Below are positions 53,559 through 64,000 of a DNA stretch of 64,000 bases, piece after piece. The translations under genes and the position numbers were made by a program. The DNA is taken from assembly GCF_037102585.1 (NCBI RefSeq), contig NW_027043829.1:3472001-3536000 (forward strand), written 5' to 3'. Source of the stretch: Saccharomycopsis crataegensis (taxonomy: Eukaryota > Ascomycota > Saccharomycetes > Ascoideales > Saccharomycopsidaceae). Numbering within the stretch: the stretch's first letter is position 1; each line of letters opens with the position of its first letter. The notes beneath the pieces were generated by a model. That model was not told where the DNA came from and searched no databases. It worked only from the letters and a program-made list of their open reading frames with translations.

Positions 53559-55865
53559 ATGAGTGCCGCAGATTTGGAAGTGGATAGGCAGATCACAAAG
53601 TTGATCAAGAAACTTGTGAAAGTTTCTTTCATAAAAGACATGCTGCAAACCAAATTTATACTAGAAAATCTTGAAGAGCTTGTGTCTCACCATGGTGTAT
53701 CTGGAAAACAATTGGGAACCTTGATTAGTCTTGTTACTTTTTTGCATGATAAGGACGGAAATAACCCAGCAAACAACAAATTGTCAGTTAACCACAAGAC
53801 ATTTATCATTAGCAAATTGCTCCTACCAAGGTCGAAAATCCTGAGCTCCCCGATAGTTCATATAGTAGGATGCTTTGGTGTTGACGAGTCCAAAAAAAAA
53901 TCCCTAAAGTCGTTTCCTGATAAAAGAATTCAGATGGCATTGGCCAAATGGTTAGTTTGTGTGTCATTTTTTCTAAAAAGTAGGACCATACTTGCTAGAT
54001 TAAACGGGATGCTATTCAATTTTCTAAGTTTGGACTTCTTGAGCCAATGGATTTCACAGCTATTATATCTTCTGACTCAAATATCGCATGTGAAGCCGTG
54101 GAAACTTCAATTTCTCAATAGCTTGATCAAGCGCTCTCTAAGCTCTTCTCCTTTTCTAACAGCCTTATTGATTCACTATGAAGCACTAGTTCCGAATAAT
54201 ATCAATGATTTTGATGGCTATAATAACAATAACTATCTGGACGCTGACGGAGATGCTGATTTTTTGAATCATTTTTCAAACAATGCCCCGGTGATAAGTT
54301 CAACGAAGATTTTCACTTATCCAGACAAAACTTTTCTCAACAAATGGAAAAAAATAGTAGAAGCCAGCTCTAGTGAGCTTTCTTATTCCTGGTTCAAGGT
54401 GGCAGTTTATGAATACTTCGGAAACTTGGCCGACTTTGAAGAGAGATTGTCTATAAATAAGAAGAGAAAATCCATTGGTGGAAGTGACGATTACCTTTAC
54501 AACAATTTCTTCAAAATAAGCCAAGTAGTCAAAGTCATGAATCACGATAATCCAATAAATGAAAGTTGCTGTTTTAAAGAAATAATTTGGAATGACATAA
54601 ACACAGCCTCCAAATTCTTGAAAGTTTTCGACTTTTTGCACGTTCCAGATCAGCTCAATGTGATTTTTAAAAATGATTTATTCTACCAGCTATTGATAGT
54701 AAACATTTTATCGGATAATGGAGATACTGATGGCTTGGAAAAACTAGATTCGTATATTGACTTACTCTTGAGTAATCCTACTCATAATCTTTCAGAAGTC
54801 AAATTAGTGTTAGCTGGATGTGAAACTTACTCCAAGATAAATGGGTTTCTTTTACCCTCAATTGTTAAGCTTCTCAATCTCGAATATCCCGGCTGCTCTC
54901 AATACGCTTGGATCTTCTTCCCATTTTTGACCATGCCGTCTGAAATTTCACAGGAAAATGACTTTACCACTGAGTTATGCTTGAAGTACGAAGAAATTTT
55001 TGTTAGTAGTGACGATATACAATGGTGCGTGTCATTTTTGAATAGTGTTATAGGATTATTAAGAAAGTGGCAATATAACCAAGATGATGAGCATTATGGC
55101 TGGGTGTATGTCTCTAAAATCTATGAGAGATTCCTTTCACATATTTTATTCAATATGAATAAATTCAAGGATTCCCCCAGATTTATTGAATTCTGTTATT
55201 CTTCTTGTGAATTTATTGGATTTCTTGAAGATATGCCAGTGAGCAACAATACATTCAAGATTGTTTCTCCGTTCCTTATTTACAGGCTTTTGCTTTCTCA
55301 AGAACCGAACTTGGTGAATTTTGCGTGCCATCACATTAATTTCCTTAAAAATTATCCATTGTCGCAAATCGTTGATGAACTTCAAGAAAATAGCGATTTT
55401 GATGAGCAAGATTACTTCAAGACCTCGATTGAAATTAGAAACTCATTTGTGCTAGATTTTTGTAATTTGCTTTGGAGGGACAGGCTGTTTAATAATTCTA
55501 AATCTAATACTAAAGGGTTATTAGTACCGAAAGATTTCATACAGAAAATTCAGACCGCAGGAGATATTCATTGGTTCAATTTGGTCAGCCACAACACTGC
55601 TTTTGCTCGTGAAGTTTCAACATTAATAAAAGGTCTTATGGGCGAAAATAAAAAGCCACAGGATATCAGAGAGCCTATCACTCCAAAAGTATTTGATAAG
55701 CTCTTCAAATATCAAGGGGCATCTACGCCTCATTTTGAATCCTTTGATGATCTTCGGGTGCAAATATTAGAAAGATTAGAGGGCTTAGGATATGATCAAG
55801 TGGCCAAATTATTATGGACATCGTTGAAGAGTCTCGCAACTAGGAGACATCCTACTGAAGACTGA
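53559..55865 (+). CDS. CTF3: Inner kinetochore protein, CENP-I/Mis6 family
   Basis: Subunit of the constitutive centromere-associated network (Ctf3/CENP-I), joining CENP-A chromatin to outer kinetochore parts. It is 768 aa (S. cerevisiae Ctf3 733). It is all-helical with no catalytic motif. Recognisable Mis6-type features are an N-terminal helical repeat with a KLLLPRSKILSSPIVH segment, KWLVCVSFFLKSR, and LLYLLTQISHVKPWKLQFLN. The C-terminal half has long helices and a short basic end. The call rests on the overall pattern and a few remembered segments rather than on a catalytic signature. Confidence 0.68.
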   Translation: MSAADLEVDRQITKLIKKLVKVSFIKDMLQTKFILENLEELVSHHGVSGKQLGTLISLVTFLHDKDGNNPANNKLSVNHKTFIISKLLLPRSKILSSPIVHIVGCFGVDESKKKSLKSFPDKRIQMALAKWLVCVSFFLKSRTILARLNGMLFNFLSLDFLSQWISQLLYLLTQISHVKPWKLQFLNSLIKRSLSSSPFLTALLIHYEALVPNNINDFDGYNNNNYLDADGDADFLNHFSNNAPVISSTKIFTYPDKTFLNKWKKIVEASSSELSYSWFKVAVYEYFGNLADFEERLSINKKRKSIGGSDDYLYNNFFKISQVVKVMNHDNPINESCCFKEIIWNDINTASKFLKVFDFLHVPDQLNVIFKNDLFYQLLIVNILSDNGDTDGLEKLDSYIDLLLSNPTHNLSEVKLVLAGCETYSKINGFLLPSIVKLLNLEYPGCSQYAWIFFPFLTMPSEISQENDFTTELCLKYEEIFVSSDDIQWCVSFLNSVIGLLRKWQYNQDDEHYGWVYVSKIYERFLSHILFNMNKFKDSPRFIEFCYSSCEFIGFLEDMPVSNNTFKIVSPFLIYRLLLSQEPNLVNFACHHINFLKNYPLSQIVDELQENSDFDEQDYFKTSIEIRNSFVLDFCNLLWRDRLFNNSKSNTKGLLVPKDFIQKIQTAGDIHWFNLVSHNTAFAREVSTLIKGLMGENKKPQDIREPITPKVFDKLFKYQGASTPHFESFDDLRVQILERLEGLGYDQVAKLLWTSLKSLATRRHPTED

Positions 55866-56484
55866 GATTTGGCTGATATATACCCAATTAAAGTATTTAA
55901 TTTTCAAAAACTCGTTTTTTTTTTTGCGGATCGGGAGATATAACTGATCTGAAACAATAATTAAAAATCAGTGTATTATATATTACAAAAATGGACATTT
56001 ATGCTATATGTGAGATGTTATTCTTATTTTTTTTTCCCTCATTCAGTAGCTCATTTATCTTCCTAAAGTGAATTACATTTACTTTTTGCCCTTAAGTGTT
56101 GGAACAAAAACCTTTTGACATGAAATATTTTATCTCTGAGACGATAGATCTGTATTCCAGGAATTTTCCCATCATCGTATTTCATTATGCAAACCAATAT
56201 ATGAGCCCAATCAACATTAAGGGCCTTGGAAGATAATACATAGGATCATCCATCTCTGGGAAATCAACTACACTCAAAAAGAACAATTGTATGGAACTTT
56301 TGGATGTGATGTTGAGAGAGAAAAGGTGTATTGTATTGCCCGGTACTAAACGTCGGGTAATGACAAGTGATAAACTAAAAAAAAAAAAAAAAACACTGCA
56401 AGAAGCGTTTTGATTGACAAACACCTGGTAACAGAGAGAAGGTTGAGGCATTATCCTGTTTATTCAGTAAAGTAGTGATAAACC
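55866..56484. other. Intergenic region CTF3 to the CDC50-type gene
   Basis: 619 bp with T- and A-runs (A17 near 56378-56394). An 88-codon minus-strand frame at 56185-56451 depends on the A-run and looks spurious. No RNA gene was seen. Confidence 0.55.
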
Positions 56485-57747
56485 ATGGGTCTTATAAAAA
56501 GAAAGAACAATGATCTGGACGATGTGGACTCGATCTCAGACTATGAAAAAGAACCAGAAGAAAAGGTGAAGAGCAGACGCCCAGGTGACAACGCTTTTAG
56601 ACAACAAAGACTTAAGGCCTACAAGTAAGTATATTTTCTGTTACTTTGCCAACAATAATGATAAAGATTTAATTTCTAACTTTTTATTAGCCCTATAATA
56701 ACAACAAAGACGGTGATACCTTTGTTCTTACTCTTTGCGGTAGTGTTTGTTCCTTTGGGTGCCGCAATGCTTTACGGGTCAAATCAAGTTCAAGACTTGG
56801 TTATTGATTATGAACAATGTGAGAACATGGCCAATGCTGATTACTTCACGGAAATTCCAGAGGAATACTTTGAGTACAACTTCAAGACCCCTATTACTGA
56901 AAAACCGCAATGGAAATTGGTTACCAATGCATCCGAGAGCGATCCGGTCGAAAATAAAATATGTCAAGTACAATTCCCGGTGCCAAATGATATTGACGGG
57001 CCAGTGTACTTTTTCTATCAACTTGAAAATTTCTATGCCAACCATAGAAGATACGTTATTTCTTATTGTGAATTACAACTTAATGGTGAACCCTCTTCCG
57101 TTCATGTCGTCAAGGATACTATTGGCCAAAATTGTCAACCAATGTCCACGGATCCTGCTTCCGGCTTAATCTATTACCCATGTGGTTTAATTGCCAATGC
57201 CATGTTCAACGACACTTTCACTTATCCTGCTGCTATCAATGGCACCTCAGACGATTACGTAATGACTCAAAAGGGAATTGCGTGGAGTACGGACAAGAAT
57301 AGACTAAAGAAAACTCAATATAACGCGTCACAAATTGTCCCACCTCCAAACTGGGTTAAGAAATTCCCAGACGGCTACAACGACGACAACATCCCTGATA
57401 TTTCCACGTGGGAAGAATTCCAGAACTGGATGCATCCAGCTGGTTTATCCAAGTTTTCGATCTTATATTTCAGAAATGACGATGACCAATTGAAAGCAGG
57501 TTCTTATCAAGTTAACATTGGTTTGCATTGGCCTGTATTACCATTCAACGGTAAAAAAGCATTTTATATCAGTACACGGTCAGTTCTTGGGGGTAAAAAC
57601 TCTTTTTTGGGTATTGCCTGGATTGTTGGTGGTGGTCTCTGCTTCGTTTTAGGGTTGGTATTCTTGGTCATTCATTTGATTTCTCCTAGAAAAATGGGTG
57701 ACACTTCATTGTTAAGCTGGAATAAAGAAAAACAACATGCTGAATGA
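56485..57747 (+). CDS. Cdc50/Lem3-family flippase subunit (one intron)
   Basis: Accessory subunit of P4-ATPase phospholipid flippases, needed for their ER exit and activity. Exons 56485-56624 and 56691-57747 give 398 aa (S. cerevisiae Cdc50 391). The cytosolic N-terminus has RRPGDNAFRQQRLKAYNP, the family motif, which spans the splice junction. Span 1 is VIPLFLLFAVVFVPLGAAML, with a large lumenal domain containing several NxS/T sequons and paired Cys. Span 2 is near the C-terminus (AWIVGGGLCFVLGLVFLV). The lumenal motif FxNxxHPAG reads FQNWMHPAGL here. Which S. cerevisiae paralogue (Cdc50, Lem3 or Crf1) is closest cannot be told by eye, so no symbol is given. Confidence 0.9.
56625..56690 (+). 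other. Intron of the CDC50-type gene
   Basis: 66-nt intron splitting the Asn codon in KAYNP after its second base. The 5' site is GTAAGT (56625-56630), the branch-like motif is TTCTAAC (56674-56680, one change from TACTAAC) and the 3' site is TAG (56688-56690). Confidence 0.9.
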
Positions 57748-58114
57748 ATAACAAATAATTGATTAATTGGTTATCTTTTGATAATTTTTGTTTTATCTAT
57801 TTTTATTTTCGTAATATTGAACTTTGTTACTTCCTATTTAACTATATTTTTTTTTTTTTGTTTTCTTCGGTTCTTTCTTTAATTATTAAATCATCTATCA
57901 AACACTTTTTTGGCTTCTTGTCTTTTCTCTCTTGTCGGTCTCTATGGGATATATATACTTTTTCCCTTAATACATGTAAATTAACAATTCTACAGACCAC
58001 TGATAAAATTTCTATTATATATTTATAACTGTGTAGTAGGGACACAATTTTGAAAATCTCTAATTTCATGTGCTACAAAAAGGCTTTTTCAGCATCACCC
58101 GAATGTCATCAATT
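57748..58114. other. Convergent 3' region
   Basis: 367 bp between the facing stops of the CDC50-type gene and the mannosyltransferase gene. It is T-rich with a T13 run near 57847-57859. Small frames on both strands look random. Confidence 0.6.
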
Positions 58115-59407
58115 TCACTCATTCATGAACTTTTTACCTGCTCCGAATTTCCACCATTTAGGTACGCAACTGTGTAAAGTCATATCAATATTTGCTTCTT
58201 TATAAGGATCACAGACACATCTCTTATTTAGCCTGGTGTATCTACTAGTAGGACAGCTTTCAAATGGCGCATGGATATATCCAATATCCTCAAAATGATG
58301 TATTTCATCTCTAGCCAATAATAATGCCACCCCAATACTGTGAACGGGTGCATCGCCCCATCTTTCATAGTAAAAACCCCCAGTCTTCTCGAGGAAGTCA
58401 AAATAGTCATTGTAGGCTTTCGAGCGGAAAAAATCTAAGTTGGCAATTTCAAAATTAGACCAGAAATGGCAGAGGTTGTAATCCGATTCAGATTGTATCG
58501 CCAATGCCTTTGATCCTATAGGCGATGTGTTGGTAATGAACTCCAAAGAATTATTTGGATGGATATGCTGAGGATATTGTTCCATAAATTGTTTGGTAGT
58601 GTTCCATAGAGTAGGAATGGTATTCTCATACTCGTAGATACTAATTACAAATCCGTATTTCTTGTTATTTTCTCTCATTAGTTTGAATGGATCGTACTGG
58701 AAATCACAGAAATATTCAACATCCGGCTCAACTCTAAAATACCATTGATATTGATCGAGCAATTTCTGTTTATAGAAATATCCAGAATTGAAACGGCACA
58801 TATTTCTGTACGACCTTGAGTTACCATAAAGAACTCCATTCTTTTCTGAATTAAGTAAATTTTCTTCAAACTTGGTCTCATTGATCCAGCTGGGTCTATC
58901 CCAATCTTCGGATGGGATCAAACCATACTGAGTTTTCCCACTAGCCATTAACGTCGTTGCTTCTTTGAATTCGTCTGTGAAAGGCACATCATTTAAAAAT
59001 GTCCATGTGTATTTGTATAGATGATTGAACCTGTCTTCTAATGATCTCATGGATTTCAAAGCCCCTTCCAACTCCCAATTCCTCACAAGCATCAAAATGG
59101 TGGCATTTTCATGTTGTAAATTTGTGTGTGTTTCCTGAAAATTCTTCACAAATTCCAAATTTCTCTCATCATTAGAATAATATGCATTTGTTCCGTGCTT
59201 TATTTTCTGTCGATTTAATATTGTTTGAATGTTATTTGCTCGCAATTGAACCTGTTGCTCATAAGATTTGATCTGATCCAATATATCTTCCAACTTCGTT
59301 GCGTAATTAGACTCGTTGCTATTAGGTCGTACTCGGCAGTTCCAACCTGTTGTTAAAATAGTCATAAATATTGACAATATAATGAGGAATGCTTTTGTTC
59401 TGGACAT
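58115..59407 (-). CDS. Alpha-1,2-mannosyltransferase, KRE2/MNT1 family
   Basis: GT15 Golgi enzyme that extends O-linked (and some N-linked) mannan chains from GDP-mannose. It is 430 aa, the family's usual size (C. albicans Mnt1 431). It is a type II protein: a short cytosolic tail with one anchor (residues about 7-22), then a stem. Catalytic-domain motifs are NATILMLVRNWEL, SGKTQYGLIPSEDWDRPSWI, YRNMCRFNSGYFYK, YRVEPDVEYFCD (metal/nucleotide region, with F as first residue here), YERWGDAPVHSI and the catalytic Glu region IHHFEDIGYIHAPFE. The C-terminal Cys-rich pattern RCVCDP and CVPKWW is kept. MNT1 or MNT2 is likely; the paralogue is not resolved. It works downstream of Pmt4, also encoded here. 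Confidence 0.9.
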   Translation of the reverse strand: MSRTKAFLIILSIFMTILTTGWNCRVRPNSNESNYATKLEDILDQIKSYEQQVQLRANNIQTILNRQKIKHGTNAYYSNDERNLEFVKNFQETHTNLQHENATILMLVRNWELEGALKSMRSLEDRFNHLYKYTWTFLNDVPFTDEFKEATTLMASGKTQYGLIPSEDWDRPSWINETKFEENLLNSEKNGVLYGNSRSYRNMCRFNSGYFYKQKLLDQYQWYFRVEPDVEYFCDFQYDPFKLMRENNKKYGFVISIYEYENTIPTLWNTTKQFMEQYPQHIHPNNSLEFITNTSPIGSKALAIQSESDYNLCHFWSNFEIANLDFFRSKAYNDYFDFLEKTGGFYYERWGDAPVHSIGVALLLARDEIHHFEDIGYIHAPFESCPTSRYTRLNKRCVCDPYKEANIDMTLHSCVPKWWKFGAGKKFMNE

Positions 59408-59668
59408 GTTTTAGAAACGCTTATTTCTCAGCAGTTACTATAAGTTTTCAATACTGAATCGCTTCAGTATGATCACCGCGATCAAAGAAAAATCATAATA
59501 TGTATGCTCCTGCAGTGATCATGTGGGTCATCAGTATGAAAAAAAGGGCAAAAAAAAAAAAATTTTATAATTAATAATATTAGTTTTTGTGGATGTTCAC
59601 GATAATATTGACAAGCTACAATCATTACGACTCAAAATAATTCTGGAATTTTTTCTCTCTATCACAAC

Positions 59669-60793
59669 ATGGCTCCTGCAAATTTATTGGTTATCGGAAT
59701 GGCTGGTTCTGGCAAAACCACCTTCATGCAACGATTGAACTCACATCTACATGCAAAGAAAAATCCACCATATGTCATCAACTTGGATCCAGCAGTGTTA
59801 AAAGTCCCATATGGTTGTAATATAGATATCAGAGACTCTGTGAATTATCACAAGGTCATGGATCATTACAATTTGGGTCCAAACGGTGCAATTGTCACTT
59901 CTTTGAACTTGTTTTCCACGAAAATTGATCAAATTGTTCAGTTGCTAGATAAGAGAGCAGAAAATTATAATCATGTTATCATTGATACTCCAGGGCAAAT
60001 TGAATGTTTTATATGGTCGGCTTCTGGTTCTATAATAACCCAAGCTTTGGCCTCGGCATTTCCAACAATCATAGTATACCTTATTGATACTCCAAGAACT
60101 ACATCTCCTTCGACATTTATGTCAAACATGTTGTATGCTTGTTCCATTCTATACAAAACTAAATTGCCAATGATCATAGTTTTCAACAAGTGTGACATCA
60201 AAGATTATGAGTTTGCTAAGGAATGGATGACAGATTTTGAAGCTTTTCAGGCGTCCATGAGCAGTGACCAACATAATTCTTCTGAGGGTGGCGATTCAGG
60301 ATACATGAACTCCTTGATCAATTCAATGTCATTGATGCTAGAGGAATTCTACTCTCAATTGGATGTTGTCGGGGTTAGCTCATACACCGGTAAGGGGTTT
60401 GACGAGTTTTTAGACATCGTCGATGATAAAGTGAAGGAATATAATGATGTTTATAAGGCTGAACAAGAACGAATTTTGAAGCAGAGGGAACAAGATGAGG
60501 CTGACAGAAAGGTTAAGAATTTGAGTAAATTAGTCAAAGATCTAGGAATTAAGGATCAAAATGCATCAACCTCCAGAAAGAAGGAAGATGACTATGATGG
60601 TGTTAACGTGTTGTCAGATTTCGAAGATGATGATGATGAAGAGGAGGAACAGGAGGAGGATACTATCAATGCTCCACAAAGAGAGTACACTTATGAAGAT
60701 GAAAGATTTGAACAAATCAAACAACAGGCGCAACAGGCAAAAGAGGACTCCACTCTTGAGAAAATAACGCAATATATTAATAAAAGTAATTAG
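59669..60793 (+). CDS. NPA3: GPN-loop GTPase 1 (Npa3)
   Basis: GPN1-type GTPase needed for assembly and nuclear import of RNA polymerase II. It is 374 aa (S. cerevisiae 385). G1 is GMAGSGKT at residues 10-17, switch region VINLDPAV, the GPN loop is at 70-72 in [15 protein letters not shown]3 is DTPGQIE and G4 is FNKCD. The C-terminal third is a coiled coil with a strongly acidic block ([15 protein letters not shown]). The start [17 protein letters not shown] is fixed by the family. It shares a 261-bp promoter region with the divergent mannosyltransferase gene and ends 74 bp from the convergent EMC3 stop. Confidence 0.94.
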   Translation: MAPANLLVIGMAGSGKTTFMQRLNSHLHAKKNPPYVINLDPAVLKVPYGCNIDIRDSVNYHKVMDHYNLGPNGAIVTSLNLFSTKIDQIVQLLDKRAENYNHVIIDTPGQIECFIWSASGSIITQALASAFPTIIVYLIDTPRTTSPSTFMSNMLYACSILYKTKLPMIIVFNKCDIKDYEFAKEWMTDFEAFQASMSSDQHNSSEGGDSGYMNSLINSMSLMLEEFYSQLDVVGVSSYTGKGFDEFLDIVDDKVKEYNDVYKAEQERILKQREQDEADRKVKNLSKLVKDLGIKDQNASTSRKKEDDYDGVNVLSDFEDDDDEEEEQEEDTINAPQREYTYEDERFEQIKQQAQQAKEDSTLEKITQYINKSN

Positions 60794-60867
60794 CTTACAA
60801 CTTGATTCAATAAAACTTTCATTTTGGATAATTTATTTGGTATTTAATAATGACATTGTGTGTAAGA

Positions 60868-61656
60868 CTATTTATACAAATTTAGCACTCTTTCCTCAAT
60901 CCCATCTAAATCATAGACATGATCAATTATTCTAAGGTTGTCGATTTCCTTTTTCAACAATACCTCTGTGGTTGGTCCACCAGGCATGTCCAATGTTGGC
61001 ATAGGATTGCCACTACTCATCAACATTTTGTCAGCAATTGATGAATTGCCTAAGAGTAAATTATACACCGACTTCAACCCCAACAAGTTAACAAAGTACC
61101 AAGAAATTGAACTCACCCACCTGACGTCCAAATCATTGGTGCTGACACCATTTTGAAGCATTTGTTTGAATCTCACTGTCAAAGGGAACGGCAACTTCAT
61201 AATGACAAATCCGCTAAAGAAATAGTTCACCCACGCCATGATCAATGTTTGAGGAATGAAATTTGCCATATTTCCCTTCATCATCCCTGACAATTGTTCT
61301 GACAACTTACCATCGGCAAAAGGGTTTGGTGGAGCATCACCTGCTTCTTGTTTTGCCTTTTCCGCCTTTTCTGTCTCGATCTCAGTGGCTGTTTTGGATA
61401 TGGATTCAATTAACGCAGTCCGCTGGAGATCGAAATCACTATACGATAAAACACGAAAATTCTGTTTGAATCTCTGGATTCTTGCAAAAGTTTCATCCTT
61501 TTTAATCTTTTGGTAGTCTTCCAATTTTGCGGCAGGGGTAATTAACAATTGAATGTTCTCTCTAACAATCCCCACTAATACCATCACAAATGAGATTGGA
61601 AGAAGCACCCAATACTTCAAGCTCGGGTCGAGCGTTAGATTAGGAACATTTGCCAT
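60868..61656 (-). CDS. EMC3: ER membrane protein complex subunit 3
   Basis: Oxa1-superfamily core insertase subunit of the ER membrane protein complex (EMC), which inserts tail-anchored and polytopic proteins. It is 262 aa (S. cerevisiae Emc3/Aim27 253). It starts MANVPNLTLDPSLKYWVLLP. Span 1 is about residues 14-32, a basic cytosolic coiled coil follows (RIQRFKQNFRVLSYSDF to about 110), then MLQ-type spans with GMMKGNMANFIPQTLIMAWV and FFSGFVIMKLPFPLTVRFKQ. The C-terminal segment is VSSISWYFVNLLGLKSVYNL. All are recognisable DUF106/EMC3 features. It diverges from RPT4 across 222 bp. Confidence 0.94.
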   Translation of the reverse strand: MANVPNLTLDPSLKYWVLLPISFVMVLVGIVRENIQLLITPAAKLEDYQKIKKDETFARIQRFKQNFRVLSYSDFDLQRTALIESISKTATEIETEKAEKAKQEAGDAPPNPFADGKLSEQLSGMMKGNMANFIPQTLIMAWVNYFFSGFVIMKLPFPLTVRFKQMLQNGVSTNDLDVRWVSSISWYFVNLLGLKSVYNLLLGNSSIADKMLMSSGNPMPTLDMPGGPTTEVLLKKEIDNLRIIDHVYDLDGIEERVLNLYK

Positions 61657-61789
61657 GGCTCTTTATATTTATCAATAGTTAACTGACCTATCTATTGATA
61701 TACACTGTTCATATCATTATTCATTGAAGTATTCTTTTTGCTATATGCGGCGGGTAACGCGCTTTGGAAACGACAACCCAAAAATCAAA

Positions 61790-61796
61790 GTGGCAA
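61790..61796 (+). promoter_or_regulatory. Weak PACE-like motif before RPT4
   Basis: GTGGCAA in AAAGTGGCAATTTT, 83-89 bp before the RPT4 ATG, resembles the Rpn4 site GGTGGCAAA of proteasome genes but departs from it at both ends. Treat as suggestive only. Confidence 0.25.
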
Positions 61797-61878
61797 TTTT
61801 CAAGTCTTTACTTTTATCCCATTGCGAATTGATAAACAGATAGTTTAATATAGCACATTATATAATATTATCATAGCA

Positions 61879-63132
61879 ATGAGTGCCGAAGACCCTTTAT
61901 TGGCTGCTTTGAATAGTGAAGAGACAACAGACGGAACTTCTGCCACTACCAGTTCGGAACCAGCCGATCCAGAAAGAAACGAAGCGTTGAGAAGATTCAA
62001 AAAGAAGTTGGTGGAACATAAAGAATGGGACTCCCGGTTAAAGAAAACAAGATTAGATATAAGATCTCTAGACAAAGATTATGAGAAAACTGAGAATGAC
62101 ATCAAGGCATTGCAAAGTGTGGGGCAAATCATTGGTGAAGTTTTGAAAGCATTGACCGAAGAAAAATATATTGTCAAGGCTGCCAATGGACCAAGATATA
62201 TTGTTGGTTGTAGAAGCACGATAAATAAAGAGAAATTGGTGAAAGGGGTGAGAGTGGCATTGGATATAACTACATTGACTATAATGAGAATTTTGCCGAG
62301 AGAAGTCGACCCATTGGTGTACAATATGACTACGTTCAAAGCAGGGGAAATCTCCTTCAATAGCGTTGGTGGGTTAACCGATCAGATTAGAGAATTGAGA
62401 GAAGTCATTGAACTACCATTGAAAAATCCAGAATTGTTTTTAAGAGTAGGTATCAAACCTCCAAAAGGTGTGTTGTTGTACGGTCCACCAGGTACCGGTA
62501 AGACCTTATTAGCCAAGGCTGTGGCCGCCACTATTGGTGCAAACTTCATCTTCAGTCCTGCCAGTGCAATTGTAGATAAATATATTGGTGAATCTGCCAG
62601 ATTGATCAGAGAAATGTTTGCTTATGCCAAGGAACATGAACCATGTATTATTTTCATGGATGAAGTCGATGCCATTGGTGGTAGAAGATTTTCCGAAGGT
62701 ACTTCTGCAGACAGAGAAATTCAAAGAACTTTGATGGAATTGTTGAATCAAATGGACGGTTTTGATTATTTGGGCCAAACTAAGGTCATCATGGCTACAA
62801 ATCGACCAGATACTTTGGATCCTGCGTTGTTGAGAGCTGGTAGATTGGATAGAAAGATAGAAATTCCTTTGCCAAATGAAGCTGGTAGATTGGAAGTGTT
62901 CAAGATCCATACCGCTAAGATAAATAAACAAGGAGAATTCGATTTTGAAGCTGCCGTGAAAATGAGTGATGGCTTCAACGGTGCCGATATTAGAAACGTT
63001 GTGACAGAAGCTGGGTTCTTTGCTATTAGAGATGACAGGGACTACATTGTTCAAGATGATCTTATGAAGGCTGTAAGAAAAGTCAATGAGGCTAAGAAAT
63101 TGGAAGGTAAATTAGAGTACCAAAAATTATGA
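61879..63132 (+). CDS. RPT4: 26S proteasome regulatory ATPase Rpt4
   Basis: One of six AAA ATPases in the proteasome base that unfold and translocate substrates. It is 417 aa (S. cerevisiae 437). An acidic N-terminus and coiled coil ([17 protein letters not shown]) are followed by an OB domain (about 80-150). The AAA module has Walker A GPPGTGKT (202-209), the pore loop [12 protein letters not shown], Walker [13 protein letters not shown], sensor 1 [10 protein letters not shown] and the Arg finger region [32 protein letters not shown] and [12 protein letters not shown] are the Rpt4-specific forms. The C-terminus ends LEYQKL without an HbYX motif, as expected for Rpt4. Confidence 0.96.
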   Translation: MSAEDPLLAALNSEETTDGTSATTSSEPADPERNEALRRFKKKLVEHKEWDSRLKKTRLDIRSLDKDYEKTENDIKALQSVGQIIGEVLKALTEEKYIVKAANGPRYIVGCRSTINKEKLVKGVRVALDITTLTIMRILPREVDPLVYNMTTFKAGEISFNSVGGLTDQIRELREVIELPLKNPELFLRVGIKPPKGVLLYGPPGTGKTLLAKAVAATIGANFIFSPASAIVDKYIGESARLIREMFAYAKEHEPCIIFMDEVDAIGGRRFSEGTSADREIQRTLMELLNQMDGFDYLGQTKVIMATNRPDTLDPALLRAGRLDRKIEIPLPNEAGRLEVFKIHTAKINKQGEFDFEAAVKMSDGFNGADIRNVVTEAGFFAIRDDRDYIVQDDLMKAVRKVNEAKKLEGKLEYQKL

Positions 63133-63538
63133 TCCTGAATGTTGCACACGCCTGCTTTTTTTTTTTCACAAAAAAAAATCACTATGTCTTTCTCGTATAT
63201 GCTTTTGTAAAAATGTTTAATGATGTTCTTTCTTTGCTTGCTTTTTGTAAGAACTTGTCTGAAAATTTTAATGTGGCACTAAAAAATCTGATAGAAAGGA
63301 GAGAAAACTACAGTGGTGCACTCTTCTTCGCTTTCAACATCCAAGATTTTACCTTCTCAAAAGAAAAAAGGTTTATTTGATTCTCAAGCGATCAAAAAGG
63401 GAATACACAAACCCTACAACAGCATTAATAGTATGAGTTAATAACACCAAAAATAGTGAGAAAATTAATAGGACAAAAAGAAAAAAAATGAAAAGATATA
63501 ATTTAGAGAATCATAGGTGAGCTAACGAAAACATAGTA
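63133..63538. other. Convergent 3' region RPT4/GPH1
   Basis: 406 bp between facing stops, with T10 and A8 runs near 63156-63178. No gene was recognised. Confidence 0.55.
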
Positions 63539-64000
63539 TCATTTAGATAACGGTTCAATGTTCCATATCATCTCCGCGTATTCCTCAACAGCTCTATCGG
63601 AACTGAAGAAACCCATGTTAGCAACAGAGGTGATACATTTCCGAATCCAGATATCGTGGTCACCCTTGAAAGTTTCATCAATTAACCTTTGTGCTTCCAA
63701 GTATGAATTGAAATCATCAGAAACAATATAGAAATCACTATGATGTCTGATCGAGTCTAACAATGGTTTAAATTCATGGGAATCACCAAATACGTCACCA
63801 TCAATGGCTTGGAATACAGTTTCCAAAGAGCTAGGCAACTTGACATCGAAAAGGTGAGAGGCTCTAACCTTGTCGACATTTTCTGACAAGTGACCAAACA
63901 AGAAAACGTTTTCTTCTCCGATTTCTCTAGCGATTTCCACGGTAGCACCATCTAAGGTACCGATGAGCAAGCCAGCATTCAAGACAAATTTCATGTTTGA
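63539..64000 (-). CDS. GPH1: Glycogen phosphorylase, C-terminal part (cut by window edge)
   Basis: The frame runs off the right edge; 153 codons plus the stop are visible, out of about 900 in the family. It begins inside SNMKFVLNAGLLIGTLDGAT, where the Lys of NMKF is the PLP-binding lysine of alpha-glucan phosphorylases. It continues with VEIAREIGEENVFLFGHL and ends with the family's C-terminal helices (KCITSVANMGFFSSDRAVEE, then YAEMIWNIEPL). The enzyme releases glucose-1-phosphate from glycogen. Its regulatory N-terminus lies outside the window. Confidence 0.93.
   Translation of the reverse strand, partial: SNMKFVLNAGLLIGTLDGATVEIAREIGEENVFLFGHLSENVDKVRASHLFDVKLPSSLETVFQAIDGDVFGDSHEFKPLLDSIRHHSDFYIVSDDFNSYLEAQRLIDETFKGDHDIWIRKCITSVANMGFFSSDRAVEEYAEMIWNIEPLSK

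Overview
The window is nuclear DNA of an ascomycete yeast, very probably one of the CTG clade (Candida/Lodderomyces/Debaryomyces relatives). It is AT-rich, with compact mostly intronless genes, long poly(dA:dT) tracts, yeast splice signals (a perfect TACTAAC branch site), TTG as the main leucine codon and almost no CTG codons. PEP4 looks like Candida albicans APR1 but clearly diverged, so C. albicans itself is unlikely. The species cannot be fixed from the sequence alone.

Layout. 1-5050 has no convincing gene. Then follow GAD1 (+), an ENV9-type oxidoreductase (+), the GLFG nucleoporin NUP57 (+), UTP18 (-), PMT4 (-) and vacuolar proteinase PEP4/APR1 (-). A 3.2-kb gap without a large gene (17967-21147) contains a 53-codon secreted-peptide gene (19888-20049, -) with a signal peptide and a Lys-Arg processing site. 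Next come TIF11 (-), a hydrophilin-like stress gene (+), UTP4 (+), TIM54 (-), a decayed GH18 chitinase gene (about 27990-28690, -), IRS4 (+), RPB4 (-), TIM17 with one intron (+), SNU114 (-), a 16-segment membrane protein (-), a possible 100-codon gene (+), a Zn2Cys6 regulator (+), ISC1 (+), MSL5 (+), INN1 (+), REV1 (+), CTF3/CENP-I (+), a CDC50/LEM3-type gene with one intron (+), a KRE2/MNT1-type mannosyltransferase (-), GPN1/NPA3 (+), EMC3 (-), RPT4 (+) and the 3' end of glycogen phosphorylase GPH1 (-), cut by the right edge.

Most genes are single-copy housekeeping genes: ribosome biogenesis (UTP18, UTP4), splicing (SNU114, MSL5), mitochondrial import (TIM17, TIM54), protein mannosylation (PMT4, the MNT1-like gene), Pol II function (RPB4, GPN1), proteasome (RPT4), ER membrane insertion (EMC3), kinetochore and cytokinesis (CTF3, INN1), and lipid homeostasis (ISC1, IRS4, CDC50 type). 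There are no operons; relations are limited to shared promoters (EMC3/RPT4, MNT1-like/GPN1) and convergent 3' ends. I saw no tRNA, rRNA, CRISPR array or intact mobile element.

The most noteworthy items are the small Kex2-type secreted-peptide gene, the chitinase pseudogene, the apparently doubled 8-helix membrane protein and a possible OB-fold-sized small gene at 39705-40007. Everything here was read by eye; no database search was run.
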